Source: Verrucomicrobiaceae bacterium (GTDB lineage: Bacteria > Verrucomicrobiota > Verrucomicrobiia > Verrucomicrobiales > Verrucomicrobiaceae). From it: a stretch of DNA of 64,000 nt. The stretch is taken from NCBI GenBank assembly GCA_016795485.1, contig JAEUHM010000003.1, forward strand, positions 124,001 to 188,000, in the 5' to 3' direction. A program made the translations under genes and the position numbers. Below are positions 7,500 through 14,812 of the stretch, one piece after another. How positions within the stretch are numbered: position 1 is the first letter of the stretch; every line of letters starts with the position of its first letter. The notes beneath the pieces were generated by a model. That model searched no databases and was not told the origin of the DNA. It saw only the letters and a list, made by a program, of their open reading frames with translations.

Positions 7500-8545
7500 G
7501 GAAAGAGATCGTGCAAGAGTTCTGGATTAGCTTTTTGTGAGTCGGGGTGGACGTTGCAGAGGTCGGCCAAGTCCTTTCCCGGTGTGCCCTTCGTGGTGGT
7601 GAAGCCTGCTAGGTCGAACGCATCCACCACGGCAGCGCCCGCCTCTTTGATTTGCGTGGCCCAGTGCCGGGCCGCCTTCATGCCGTGTTCATCCGTGTGG
7701 GGATAAAGGCGCACATGCTTGTTACGGAAGCAGGGCAAACACTCCGCCGCCAGCCGTTGCACGCCCGCGCCAAGCACTGCACAAACGGCCACCTTGTCAG
7801 CCATTCCCAGTTGCAGGGCTAGGTCATGCGCCGCCGCTAAATCTGGTGCGCCTTCTACGAGTGCCACGATGGGAAACGGCTCCGCCTCCTTGATGCCAAT
7901 CGGGAAGTCTTTACCGTGGCCTATGGTGTGAGCCTTGCGGTGTGCTGGCCTGCCGTCCTTTTCGGGCCAGTGTGCCCCGTCTATCCGCCGCAGTTCCACC
8001 AGTCGCCGCGCATCATCTGCTACGGCCCAGAAGCCAGCGCCGTGCCAGTGCTTCCGCCATGGTGCCGCCGCATCATAGCGCCCAAAGTGTAGCAACCCGC
8101 GCCGCTCTGCCAGCTCTATGCCGCCCACGGTGAAACCTCTCAACCGGGCCAGGGCCGCCTTTTCCTCCAGTGTCCCAAGCCTCAAAGTAGGCCATGGCTC
8201 CGGTGGCCGCTCTGGCATCGTCCGCCTGGGAAGCATCTTGCGCAACGGTGGCCGCATTTCATCGGCTCCGGCATCACTCAGGCCCGCCTGCAAGGCACAC
8301 CAGCGAACAGCGCCCGCAGTGTCCAGTTCTGCCGCAGCCTTCACGAAGTCGATCACATCGCCGCCTTCGCCATCGCGGTGACTGTACCATCGTCGGCAAT
8401 CGTCAAAGACACTAAAGCTAGGCCGCCTGTCCTCTGCCCACGGGATGCGGCAACTCCTCGCTGGAGTTCCTGGCAGGCCAAGCGCGTGCCATGCATCCGC
8501 TATGGTGAAGCGTTCCTTCACTTTCTCAATCAATCCACGTTCCAT
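7496..8545 (-). CDS. Primase-like protein with Toprim domain
   Basis: This 349-residue product resembles mobile-element primases. Its N-terminus matches the DnaG CHC2 zinc-domain pattern in shape (RRPSFSVFDD, then GEGGDVIDFV near 62), but only scattered cysteines remain where the four zinc ligands should be. The middle and C-terminal part looks like a Toprim domain: VALVEGAPDLAAAHDLA near 223 supplies the conserved Glu, and RLYPHTDEHGMKAA near 280 supplies the DxD-like acidic pair. It starts 282 bases downstream of the small unknown gene and overlaps the ATPase gene by ATGA. Priming of element replication is inference; nuclease-type Toprim function is possible. Confidence 0.65.
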   Translation of the reverse strand: MERGLIEKVKERFTIADAWHALGLPGTPARSCRIPWAEDRRPSFSVFDDCRRWYSHRDGEGGDVIDFVKAAAELDTAGAVRWCALQAGLSDAGADEMRPPLRKMLPRRTMPERPPEPWPTLRLGTLEEKAALARLRGFTVGGIELAERRGLLHFGRYDAAAPWRKHWHGAGFWAVADDARRLVELRRIDGAHWPEKDGRPAHRKAHTIGHGKDFPIGIKEAEPFPIVALVEGAPDLAAAHDLALQLGMADKVAVCAVLGAGVQRLAAECLPCFRNKHVRLYPHTDEHGMKAARHWATQIKEAGAAVVDAFDLAGFTTTKGTPGKDLADLCNVHPDSQKANPELLHDLFP

Positions 8546-8674
8546 AGTGTTGTTAGTTCCTCCAGTTGCGGGAGAAAGCCGGAGGAGGAGCCAGCCCGGT
8601 GCCGTGCCTCAAGCCCTCAGTGCCTGCGGTTCTTGCTGTGCCGGAGGAGGAAACCCGGCCCGGCCTGTCGATGC

Positions 8675-8704
8675 GCCAGCGTGGGCCAGCGTGGGCCAGC
8701 GTAG
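8675..8704 (+). repeat. Three tandem 10-bp repeats in the gap before the primase gene
   Basis: GCCAGCGTGG occurs three times in direct tandem (the last copy ends GTAG). It sits in the 282-base stretch 8546-8827 between the unknown gene and the primase-like gene, where CCGGAGGAGG also occurs twice (near 8578 and 8641). I see no credible gene there. Short iterons upstream of replication genes are typical of replication origins, which is how I read this, with low certainty. Confidence 0.4.
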
Positions 8705-8827
8705 GACAGACAGGGCAGGGGATGCGCCTCCGGGAAAAAACCGCGTGGGAAAGGGCAGAGACTCCGGGAAAAGAAAAAGAAGTGATCCGTCTTCTCTCTT
8801 CTGGCCGGTGTTCCTCCGTCTTGCTCC

Positions 8828-9190
8828 TCAGTGAACCCCGTTGCCGGTGAACTTTGGTTTGGGTGCAGTTGATCGTTTACCGAAGAGCAAGCACGGATAC
8901 TCGCTGCCGTCGTCGTCTTTGCTAACGTAGGTCCGGAGAATCTCCCAGCCTCGTGCCAACAAGCCATCGGCCTGACTGACAGACGCTGTTGTGATCTCCG
9001 AGATGTGGGCCGCTGCGGTTGGATCGGGCATTCCAAGCACGTAGCTAGGCCATGCCGCCGGGCTTCCGTCCATGTGAGTGGCCTGCTGAAAGACGCCCAG
9101 CAACGCCCATCCGTTCTGCATGTAGGTGTTCGCTACATCAGGGGAAGCCGTCTCGAAGACTTCCTTGATATTCGTGGTTATAGTGTTCAC
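8828..9190 (-). CDS. Small unknown protein of the element
   Basis: I do not recognise this 120-residue protein. It begins MNTITTNIKEVFETASPDV, contains NGWALLGVFQQATHMDG near residue 26 and a similar-looking ARGWEILRTYVSKDDDGSEY near 79, each with a W-[AE]-[LI]-L core, which suggests a duplicated alpha/beta unit. There is no signal peptide or membrane span. The start overlaps the stop of the HTH gene by four bases (ATGA), so it is translated with it. Position between regulator and replication genes hints at a replication or regulatory accessory role, nothing more. Confidence 0.6.
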   Translation of the reverse strand: MNTITTNIKEVFETASPDVANTYMQNGWALLGVFQQATHMDGSPAAWPSYVLGMPDPTAAAHISEITTASVSQADGLLARGWEILRTYVSKDDDGSEYPCLLFGKRSTAPKPKFTGNGVH

Positions 9191-9501
9191 GCTTCCACCT
9201 CCCGCAGTTCACAGTTGCGTTGAATGGCCGCCATCACCGCTTCAGGGCGGTAAAAGCAAAGCCTGCCAATGCGGACCACCGGAACCACTTTGGCAGAGGT
9301 TAGACGCGATAGAGTGCGCTTGGAGAAGCCGCAAGCCTGGGCCATTTCTGCCGGAGTCTTCAGCAGTTGGCCCCCGCCCGTCTTTCGCTTCTTCACCTCG
9401 GGGTTCTTGGGTTTGATTTGTCCGGCTCCAGGGTTCTCCTTGCCGGGTTCTACCAGCGCCTTGCGGGCTGGGCCGTTTTTGGTGTGTTGTATCGTAGCCA
9501 T
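9187..9501 (-). CDS. Excisionase/AlpA-like helix-turn-helix protein
   Basis: The 104-residue product has a Lys/Gly-rich basic N-terminus (1-45), then a MerR/AlpA-type winged helix-turn-helix: LKTPAEMAQACGFSKRTLSR, then a wing VVPVVRIGRLCFYRPEAV near 80-97. This is the shape of excisionases and of AlpA-type activators that steer integrase direction in satellites and islands. It lies 95 bases downstream of the unknown basic gene and overlaps the next gene by ATGA. The call as regulator of excision is inference from fold and context; DNA binding is well supported. Confidence 0.7.
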   Translation of the reverse strand: MATIQHTKNGPARKALVEPGKENPGAGQIKPKNPEVKKRKTGGGQLLKTPAEMAQACGFSKRTLSRLTSAKVVPVVRIGRLCFYRPEAVMAAIQRNCELREVEA

Positions 9502-9596
9502 CTTTAGTTGTGTTTAGAACCACCAGCGGCATTGCTGGCAGTAGATGGCTCGAATTGATCATATCAAGTCCATGCAGGCACACGAAGAGCTATTGC

Positions 9597-10802
9597 TCAT
9601 TGCCGGGCAATCAGCCACGGATTCACACTTGACGATTGTTGTGGCGACTCTCTCGCTGCATCGCAGGATGCCATACATACTTCGGTCGATGCCGTCTCGC
9701 AGTTCCTCGGTTCCCAGTCCCACAAGTTGCATATCCAGAACTCTGCCGCAGAAGCTGCAAGCTCAGCCGATGATTTCCGGTAAATGGAGGCTTGAGCCTT
9801 CTTACCTTCAGGTGGGCTGGTGATCCAGCATTTGCGCAAATAAGCGTCTAACCACTGCTTCCAGAAGTCAGGGAAGCTCACTCCGGGCCAATTCCATTCA
9901 TGAATCGGAAACTGTTTGGCAAACTTCGTGGCTTCTTCACTTGGCTCCTTCGCAAAATGTGATTCGTCCAGTTCTAGGGTGTTCCTGAAAACCACCAACT
10001 CGTGTTCAAGTTCCAACAACGTCCACATTTTGTCGTGAACCCATTCCTTCACGGCTGGAGTTGGACGTTTAGTACTTTCTTTTTTGCCTGTCACTTGTGC
10101 CGCCAGCTCTCTGGTTTGTTGTTCGAGGGTCTTACGCTTTGTCCAGCCGTCTTGCTGAGTTACATGGAACCGCTCCTTGCTCGCGCTGCGGAGATCAGAA
10201 TACATGGGTGCCTTTTTTCGGAACTCCTTCTGTCTGTCAAAGGTGTCCCACTTGATTCTGTGGTAGAAGGATTTCAGACGGAATGCAATGAGGTCCTTTA
10301 TTCTCGGCAGACTGCTTTCAGTGCACAGCTTGACCAAATGCCGCTCAATGTCTTCAAGTGCGCAGAGGTATCGGGTTACAAGGTGTTCCGCTTCTTCAGC
10401 ATTGGCATCCACGCTTATGGCGAGCCGCTGGAACTCTTCTCGCATCAGGGTTGGATAGTACGGGTCTCTGGCCCGCATGAGATGAAGCATCCACTTGTTT
10501 CGAGTTTTCCCAGGCTCTGGTGGTCCACCTGGGACCATTCCAAGCCTTGTTTCTTCTGGACTGGGTTTATCCTTTGTCGCTGGTGGCGTGTAGTAGATGA
10601 CAAGCCCTCTGCTTTCGATGGCTGCCCGAACTTGATGCTCCTTTGCAGATATTTTTTTCGGGGCTGAATCCGAATTGGATGGTTCAGATTTTGATTTGGT
10701 GTCACCCCCTCCCCCCGCTGTCTTACTTTCAGCGATTGGTTTTGCTGCCTTTCCTCTCTTCGGTTGGCTGCTTTTGCTTGTTGGCTTCTTCTTGTCCTTC
10801 AT
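9597..10802 (-). CDS. Unknown basic protein coupled to the integrase
   Basis: I do not recognise this 401-residue protein. The ATG at 10802 overlaps the integrase stop at 10799-10801 (ATGA), so it is translationally coupled to the integrase. Residues 1-55 are Lys/Ser/Pro-rich and disordered. The middle (about 120-300) is helical and charged, with DIERHLVKLC, FDRQKEFRKK and a run of Glu/Leu (LLELEHELVVFRNTLELD). The C-terminal third is rich in Trp (EWNWPGVSFPDFWKQWLDAY). Its base composition looks lower in G+C than the integrase. No relaxase, primase or terminase motif is visible. A DNA- or RNA-binding partner of the integrase is one guess. Confidence 0.65.
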   Translation of the reverse strand: MKDKKKPTSKSSQPKRGKAAKPIAESKTAGGGGDTKSKSEPSNSDSAPKKISAKEHQVRAAIESRGLVIYYTPPATKDKPSPEETRLGMVPGGPPEPGKTRNKWMLHLMRARDPYYPTLMREEFQRLAISVDANAEEAEHLVTRYLCALEDIERHLVKLCTESSLPRIKDLIAFRLKSFYHRIKWDTFDRQKEFRKKAPMYSDLRSASKERFHVTQQDGWTKRKTLEQQTRELAAQVTGKKESTKRPTPAVKEWVHDKMWTLLELEHELVVFRNTLELDESHFAKEPSEEATKFAKQFPIHEWNWPGVSFPDFWKQWLDAYLRKCWITSPPEGKKAQASIYRKSSAELAASAAEFWICNLWDWEPRNCETASTEVCMASCDAARESPQQSSSVNPWLIARQ

Positions 10803-12058
10803 GCCGCGCCCTCCTGTTTCCGGTTCGTTTTGAAGTTGATCACCTTGGCGGTTGGTCCGCTGCCCGGCTTCAGTGCCCACCATTGACGGGCCGCCTCCGG
10901 CTTCACTGCCTCACGGTAGTGCTGGAAGAGCATCTTCGTGGACGTGTGGCCTAGTTGCAGCGCTGTCTCGTTTAAGTCCTTGTGCAGCGCTACGTGGTAG
11001 GAAGCGAACGAGTGCCGCAGCACATCCATAGGCCAGCGGTCCAACTTTACTGCCTTCATGGCTGCTCGCCGGTGCCTCCGCTCGTTGGGCTGGGCCACCC
11101 GGCCAGTCTGTCCCGCATACGGTGCTAGCCATGCCTTGAGGTTCTTGGAGATTGTTACCAGTCGCCGCTTGCCCGTCTTGCTCTTGGTTGCCTTCACTTC
11201 AATGAAGCCGCCGTCCAGGTCGATCTCTTCCCAGTCCAGCCGCCGCAGTTCCTCGGGCCGTAAGCCAGCAAAGCCACCAATCACCAGCACGGGAAGCCAG
11301 CTCTTGTGGGCCACCCTTAGAAGTGCCGCCATCTGCTCTGGTGTGAACACGTCCACACCGTCCTTCGTCTCCACAGTGGGCTTCTTCACCTTGCGGAAAG
11401 GATTGTCAGTCACCAACTCCGCGTGAATCGCGTAGCTGAACACCGCAGAGATCGTGCGGTGAAAGTTCCCCTTCGTCATAGCGGAAACATCCATCCCTGC
11501 AAGCCATCGCCTCAGCTTGTCCGGCGTCACATCAAAGGCCAGCGTCTCCGGCCCGAAGTCGTCCTCAAAGCGCCGCCAGCGGTTCCGCACATCTGCCCGG
11601 TAAGCCGTGGATAGCTTCAGAGTCTCAGGATCGGACAAGAACCGCTCGCCAAGCGCCCTCAGAGTCAGGGAAGCCCGCCGTGCTTGATGCCTTGCCGCCG
11701 TATCCTTCACAGCCTCAAGCAAGCCAAGCCCCGTGCCGTCCAGCGCCTTCCGGCATTCCACATACTCCCGCGCTACCTCCTGCAACGTCAGCTCGTAAGG
11801 AGCCAGCAAATCAGCCGCCCGGCCCGCGTCTGCCGCGTGTTCTGGTTTCCGGGCTATGCGTTCCGCCAGTGTGCCCGTATTCACGCGGGCCATCTCCAAC
11901 GTCTGCAATCGCCGCTTCCCGGCATCCTCAGTCGTGAAGTATTCCCGCTTCCGTTTTCCAGCCACGTAGAGCCCCGAGAGAAGCCACCGAACCCTGCCCG
12001 AGGGTAGAACCTCCCGCAGTAGCTTCAGAGTCGTCGTGCGCTGCCTCCGCTTGATCAT
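10799..12058 (-). CDS. Tyrosine recombinase (site-specific integrase)
   Basis: This integrase catalyses insertion and excision of the element at tRNA-Arg. The 419 residues include an N-terminal arm-binding region, a SAM-like core-binding domain (about 140-240) and a catalytic domain with all expected residues: GLRPEELRRLDW (Arg), TKSKTGKRR (Lys), LRHSFASYH (His-x-x-Arg region), LGHTSTKM (His) and LFQHYREAV (Tyr). I start it at 12058, which has AAGGGG six bases upstream, rather than 12097; the longer frame would run through the TTATCTGGCG repeats. It ends in an ATGA overlap with the next gene. The start lies 138 bases from the attachment repeat. Confidence 0.9.
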   Translation of the reverse strand: MIKRRQRTTTLKLLREVLPSGRVRWLLSGLYVAGKRKREYFTTEDAGKRRLQTLEMARVNTGTLAERIARKPEHAADAGRAADLLAPYELTLQEVAREYVECRKALDGTGLGLLEAVKDTAARHQARRASLTLRALGERFLSDPETLKLSTAYRADVRNRWRRFEDDFGPETLAFDVTPDKLRRWLAGMDVSAMTKGNFHRTISAVFSYAIHAELVTDNPFRKVKKPTVETKDGVDVFTPEQMAALLRVAHKSWLPVLVIGGFAGLRPEELRRLDWEEIDLDGGFIEVKATKSKTGKRRLVTISKNLKAWLAPYAGQTGRVAQPNERRHRRAAMKAVKLDRWPMDVLRHSFASYHVALHKDLNETALQLGHTSTKMLFQHYREAVKPEAARQWWALKPGSGPTAKVINFKTNRKQEGAA

Positions 12059-12080
12059 GGCCCCTTGTCGTAGACTGGCA

Positions 12081-12132
12081 TTATCTGGCGATTTCATGCC
12101 ATCACTCTACCTTATCTGGCGCTTATCTGGCA
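12081..12132 (+). promoter_or_regulatory. Three direct repeats, candidate integrase arm sites
   Basis: TTATCTGGCG occurs at 12081-12090 and 12112-12121, and TTATCTGGCA at 12123-12132. They lie between the integrase start and the attachment repeat. Related TTATCTG motifs lie near the opposite end of the element (4313 and inverted at 4353). Repeats at both ends of an element are the hallmark of arm-type sites; they may also let integrase repress its own promoter. Confidence 0.55.
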
Positions 12133-12193
12133 ACAAAAGCCAATCAGTCTCAGGCAAAAATCTTTGTAACGCTCTGGAACCCTTGATTTTCCG

Positions 12194-12270
12194 TGGCACG
12201 CCCGGCAGGACTCGAACCTGCGACCCACGGATTAGAAATCCGTTGCTCTATCCAGCTGAGCTACGGGCGC
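12194..12270 (-). tRNA. tRNA-Arg, anticodon TCT
   Basis: The cloverleaf folds on the minus strand: acceptor GCGCCCG/CGGGCGT (last pair G-T), D arm GCTC..GAGC, anticodon arm CGGAT/ATCCG with loop TTCTAA around TCT, and a T arm with GGTTCGAGTCC. Discriminator G and an encoded CCA follow. The 3' 46 bases are the attachment repeat of the element, so the gene stays functional after insertion. It lies 25 bases after the PGRP-fold gene, same strand. Confidence 0.95.
12196..12241 (-). repeat. Inner attachment repeat within tRNA-Arg
   Basis: This exact copy of 4132-4177 forms the 3' part of the intact tRNA-Arg. Crossover by the integrase must fall within these 46 bases. The repeat begins at the last base of the anticodon stem side and ends at the discriminator region plus one base; the bases beyond it differ between copies (CCA present only here). 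Confidence 0.9.
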
Positions 12271-12295
12271 ATGAAATTGGGCCGACATGTTTAGC

Positions 12296-13159
12296 TCAGT
12301 TCCCGCTGCTTGCAATGGCGGTTGCGATTTGTCTGATCGGGAAGTGTTTCCCGAGGCAACTCGTAGAGCCACTGTGTTGATTGTGCATGTGCTGTAGAAC
12401 TTGGATCGAGCCAGCCCTTAATGCCAAATAATCCAGCATCTCGTCCAGTTTTTCGAGGATGTCTTTACTGGGCGGTGCAGAGTTGAAGTCTCCTACCAAC
12501 AAGATGTCGAATGGTCCTTCGACTGTGTTTTGATTGAGAATACTGATCCCACTAGGCCCAATGACTGCGTCACAACTACTGCCATCGACCCGCCGCACAT
12601 CCATGAGATAACGGGGAATGTTGCTATTCTGCACCGCATCAGATGAAACGGCATGGAGTATGATTTCCATTTCAGCGCCTAATGGGGCGGGGTGTATTAC
12701 ATGAGAAAGTTGAGAGCGGATGGACGGTGTTAAGGCGGTCCACTGAATGCGTGGCGCTTCAAAGTCATGCTCGAGCGGGGGTTCAGCGGGGCGAATGGGA
12801 ATAGCGCGGGGGACAGCAGTAGCTTCATCCTGGACCAAGCGCGCGGAACGGCTTTGCACGTCCTTTTCTACGGTTGGAGTCTCTGCAGTAGGCACTCTAA
12901 AAAATGCCGATGACTCCGCGACACCTGCGGCAGAAAGTAGCGGGATCACGGAAGCGACATTGACCGGGGAGTCGTCCGTCTGCCCGTGAGGCGGCATAGG
13001 TTCGCTGGCTGAAAATATCAAAATCGCAAGAACCAGTCCCGCAGCTACACCACCAGTCACCATCTGCACAGCCCACTGCACAAGCGTGGACTCACTCTCG
13101 CGGGCGGCGTTGTAGCAGCGAGCGAGGACGTTGATGGCTCTCGGGAGTCCAATGGTCAC
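12296..13159 (-). CDS. Membrane-anchored PGRP/amidase-fold protein, degenerate
   Basis: The 287 residues start with a cytoplasmic segment, one membrane span (about 28-51, MVTGGVAAGLVLAILIFS), a Pro-rich linker to about 145, and a C-terminal domain that matches the N-acetylmuramoyl-L-alanine amidase/PGRP fold: MEIILHAVSSD (first zinc His), CDAVIGPSG, FDILLVGDFNSAPPSK, then QHSGSTSCLGKHFP with the His and Cys zinc ligands. The usual YHFVIG is CDAVIG and CPG is CLG, so zinc may bind but activity is doubtful. Peptidoglycan binding is a reasonable inference. The gene ends just before tRNA-Arg and starts opposite a glycosyltransferase gene. Confidence 0.6.
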   Translation of the reverse strand: MTIGLPRAINVLARCYNAARESESTLVQWAVQMVTGGVAAGLVLAILIFSASEPMPPHGQTDDSPVNVASVIPLLSAAGVAESSAFFRVPTAETPTVEKDVQSRSARLVQDEATAVPRAIPIRPAEPPLEHDFEAPRIQWTALTPSIRSQLSHVIHPAPLGAEMEIILHAVSSDAVQNSNIPRYLMDVRRVDGSSCDAVIGPSGISILNQNTVEGPFDILLVGDFNSAPPSKDILEKLDEMLDYLALRAGSIQVLQHMHNQHSGSTSCLGKHFPIRQIATAIASSGN

Positions 13160-13169
13160 GATGATTCTA

Positions 13170-13193
13170 AAATATAAGCGGTACCTTATATTT
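13170..13193. promoter_or_regulatory. Perfect inverted repeat in a divergent promoter region
   Basis: AAATATAAG and CTTATATTT, separated by CGGTAC, form a 9-bp perfect dyad ten bases upstream of the PGRP-fold gene and 68-90 bases before the divergent glycosyltransferase. The AT-rich arms could be an operator for a dimeric regulator or overlapping -10 elements for both genes. Confidence 0.4.
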
Positions 13194-13260
13194 CAGAATA
13201 TTTGCGAAATGTTCCAGCATTTTGTTTGTCATTTCTGCTTTTTTCATCACCCATGGAGGG

Positions 13261-14346
13261 GTGATTTGGATTCTGACGGCCGGATTTGGCGATGGACACA
13301 ATGCTGCGGCTCGCGGCATCCGTGATGCGTGGTCTCGCCAGCAGCCCAAGGTCCCAGTGGTCATGGAAGACTGGTTACTGCGGCAAAAGCCTCTGCTTTC
13401 TGGGCTAAGCATGGCGGCTTACCGGGAAGTGATCGTCCATTGTCCGGCGCTCTGGCGGTTGGCCTATCGGCGGCTGGAGAAAAGGCCGGAGGAAGCACTT
13501 CACCCGTTGCTGTTAGAGCTTCTGCGGGGACCGTTGGAGGACGATCTTGTCCGTTTTCGGCCCAAGGCCATTGTCAGTACTTATCCGCTCTATAGTAGTT
13601 TGCTGGATGCATTAAGACAGGATGGCTTTCCGGTCCCGCCTTTGCTGACCGTGGTGACAGATGCGTTGTCCATCCACCCTACTTGGGTTTTTTCGCCTAG
13701 TGATCGCTATGCGGTTATCGAGTCCAAGTCAGCTGCGGAATTGGTCCGGCAGGGTGTCGAAGGCTCTAAGATATCCGTGACCGGCTTTCCTGTCCGGCTC
13801 GATTATCTGGAACCAAAGCCCGCCCGCCCATCATCTCCGGGAGTGCTATATCTTCCATCAACTCCGGGCTCGCACGTCGAAGAGACTCTGGGGGAACTGG
13901 ACCGCAGTCTTCCACAGGGTACGCGGCTGACCGTGGTGATGGGCAGGCATGACAGGCGACTCTATCATCGAATGCGTAGGTTTGTAGATAACTGTTCGCA
14001 TGTAAGGCTTGACGTTCATGGATGGACGGAACAGGTGCCGGTGCTTATGCGCCAGCATGACTTGGTGATTACCAAAGCTGGTGGTGCTATCGTACATGAA
14101 GTCATGGCCGCTGCTGTCCCTGCGATCATTGACTGCGTGGTTCCTGGTCAGGAAGAAGGTAATGCTCAGGAGATCGTGGACGCAGGTGGGGCGGCGCTTA
14201 GCAAATCACCGCAGGAAACCGCCAAACTAGCGGCACAGTGGCTCTCTGGTCCGGGTCAGTTGCAATTGATGCTCACCGCTCTCGCCAAAGTCAGTAGACC
14301 AGATGCCGCGCTTCGTGTGGTGGATGAAGTGTTAAGAATGATTTAG
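13261..14346 (+). CDS. GT28-type glycosyltransferase (MGDG synthase/UgtP-like)
   Basis: This family transfers sugars from UDP donors to diacylglycerol or to lipid intermediates. The N-terminal domain opens WILTAGFGDGHNAAARGI, the diagnostic loop of MGDG synthase and UgtP. The C-terminal donor domain carries VHGWTEQVPVLMRQHDLVITKAGGAIVHEVMA and VPGQEEGNAQEIV, where Gly-Gly and Glu bind the nucleotide sugar. From GTG at 13261 it is 361 residues. The start is uncertain: GGAGGG touches this GTG, while a TTG at 13222 would add a hydrophobic 13-residue extension. Glycolipid synthesis is inferred from the family; the acceptor is unknown. It converges on ybeY. Confidence 0.78.
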   Translation: MIWILTAGFGDGHNAAARGIRDAWSRQQPKVPVVMEDWLLRQKPLLSGLSMAAYREVIVHCPALWRLAYRRLEKRPEEALHPLLLELLRGPLEDDLVRFRPKAIVSTYPLYSSLLDALRQDGFPVPPLLTVVTDALSIHPTWVFSPSDRYAVIESKSAAELVRQGVEGSKISVTGFPVRLDYLEPKPARPSSPGVLYLPSTPGSHVEETLGELDRSLPQGTRLTVVMGRHDRRLYHRMRRFVDNCSHVRLDVHGWTEQVPVLMRQHDLVITKAGGAIVHEVMAAAVPAIIDCVVPGQEEGNAQEIVDAGGAALSKSPQETAKLAAQWLSGPGQLQLMLTALAKVSRPDAALRVVDEVLRMI

Positions 14347-14368
14347 TGACTGCGGCTGACGCTGCCTT

Positions 14369-14803
14369 TCACTGCGCTAGCACTGCTTTAAGGACCGACT
14401 CTTGATGCTGATGCATTTCCGAGCGCTCGACTGCTTCGTGATCATCCCAGCCAGCAAGGTGTAGCAAGCCGTGAATCACATACAGCAGTAGTTCCTGTTG
14501 AGGCTGGAATCCGTGCTCGGGCCCCCGTTTCTCTGCCGTCTCGGCGCTGATTAGGATTTCGCCGTGATGGAAAGTGATAACATCTGTCGGAGTTGGATCA
14601 TCCATGAACTCCCCATGGACCTTGGCGATGGCTGAATCTGAAACGACCGAGATCTCCACCAACTCAAGTTCAGCAAGGGCAGGGGATTCGCCTTTTTGAA
14701 GTGCCCAGCATTGAGGCAGTGCGGCTTTTGCACGATCCGTCAGCCATTCGACGTCTAGCCACTTCACGGCATGATGAGCGTAGATTTCGATCTCCGGCAT
14801 CAC
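14369..14803 (-). CDS. ybeY: Endoribonuclease YbeY
   Basis: YbeY is a zinc RNase for 16S rRNA 3'-end maturation and ribosome quality control. The 144-residue length is normal. The zinc motif H-x3-H-x5-H is present as HGLLHLAGWDDH near residue 111, with the family Arg in an earlier strand and TDVITFHHGEI near 73. It starts 9 bases downstream of the HD-domain membrane gene, the usual PgpH-YbeY order in bacteria. PhoH, often the first gene of the set, is absent. Confidence 0.93.
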   Translation of the reverse strand: MMPEIEIYAHHAVKWLDVEWLTDRAKAALPQCWALQKGESPALAELELVEISVVSDSAIAKVHGEFMDDPTPTDVITFHHGEILISAETAEKRGPEHGFQPQQELLLYVIHGLLHLAGWDDHEAVERSEMHQHQESVLKAVLAQ

Positions 14804-14812
14804 GATCTCAAA

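Larger units (their letters stand above)
4132..12241. mobile_element. Integrative element in tRNA-Arg(TCT)
   Basis: Perfect 46-bp direct repeats at 4132-4177 and 12196-12241 define an element of 8,064 bp (one repeat copy counted once). The right copy is the 3' half of an intact tRNA-Arg; the left copy is the displaced 3' half and cannot form a tRNA. A tyrosine integrase lies beside the intact tRNA, as in most tRNA-targeting islands. In minus-strand order the content is integrase, unknown basic protein, HTH, unknown, primase-like, RepA-like ATPase, then PIN module (plus) and serine recombinase. No virion, packaging, relaxase or type IV secretion gene is seen. A phage satellite or a minimal mobilised element is the best inference. 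Confidence 0.88.

Noticed and set aside
4178-12195. The island as an intact prophage
   Set aside because: No capsid, tail, terminase or lysis gene can be recognised among its genes.
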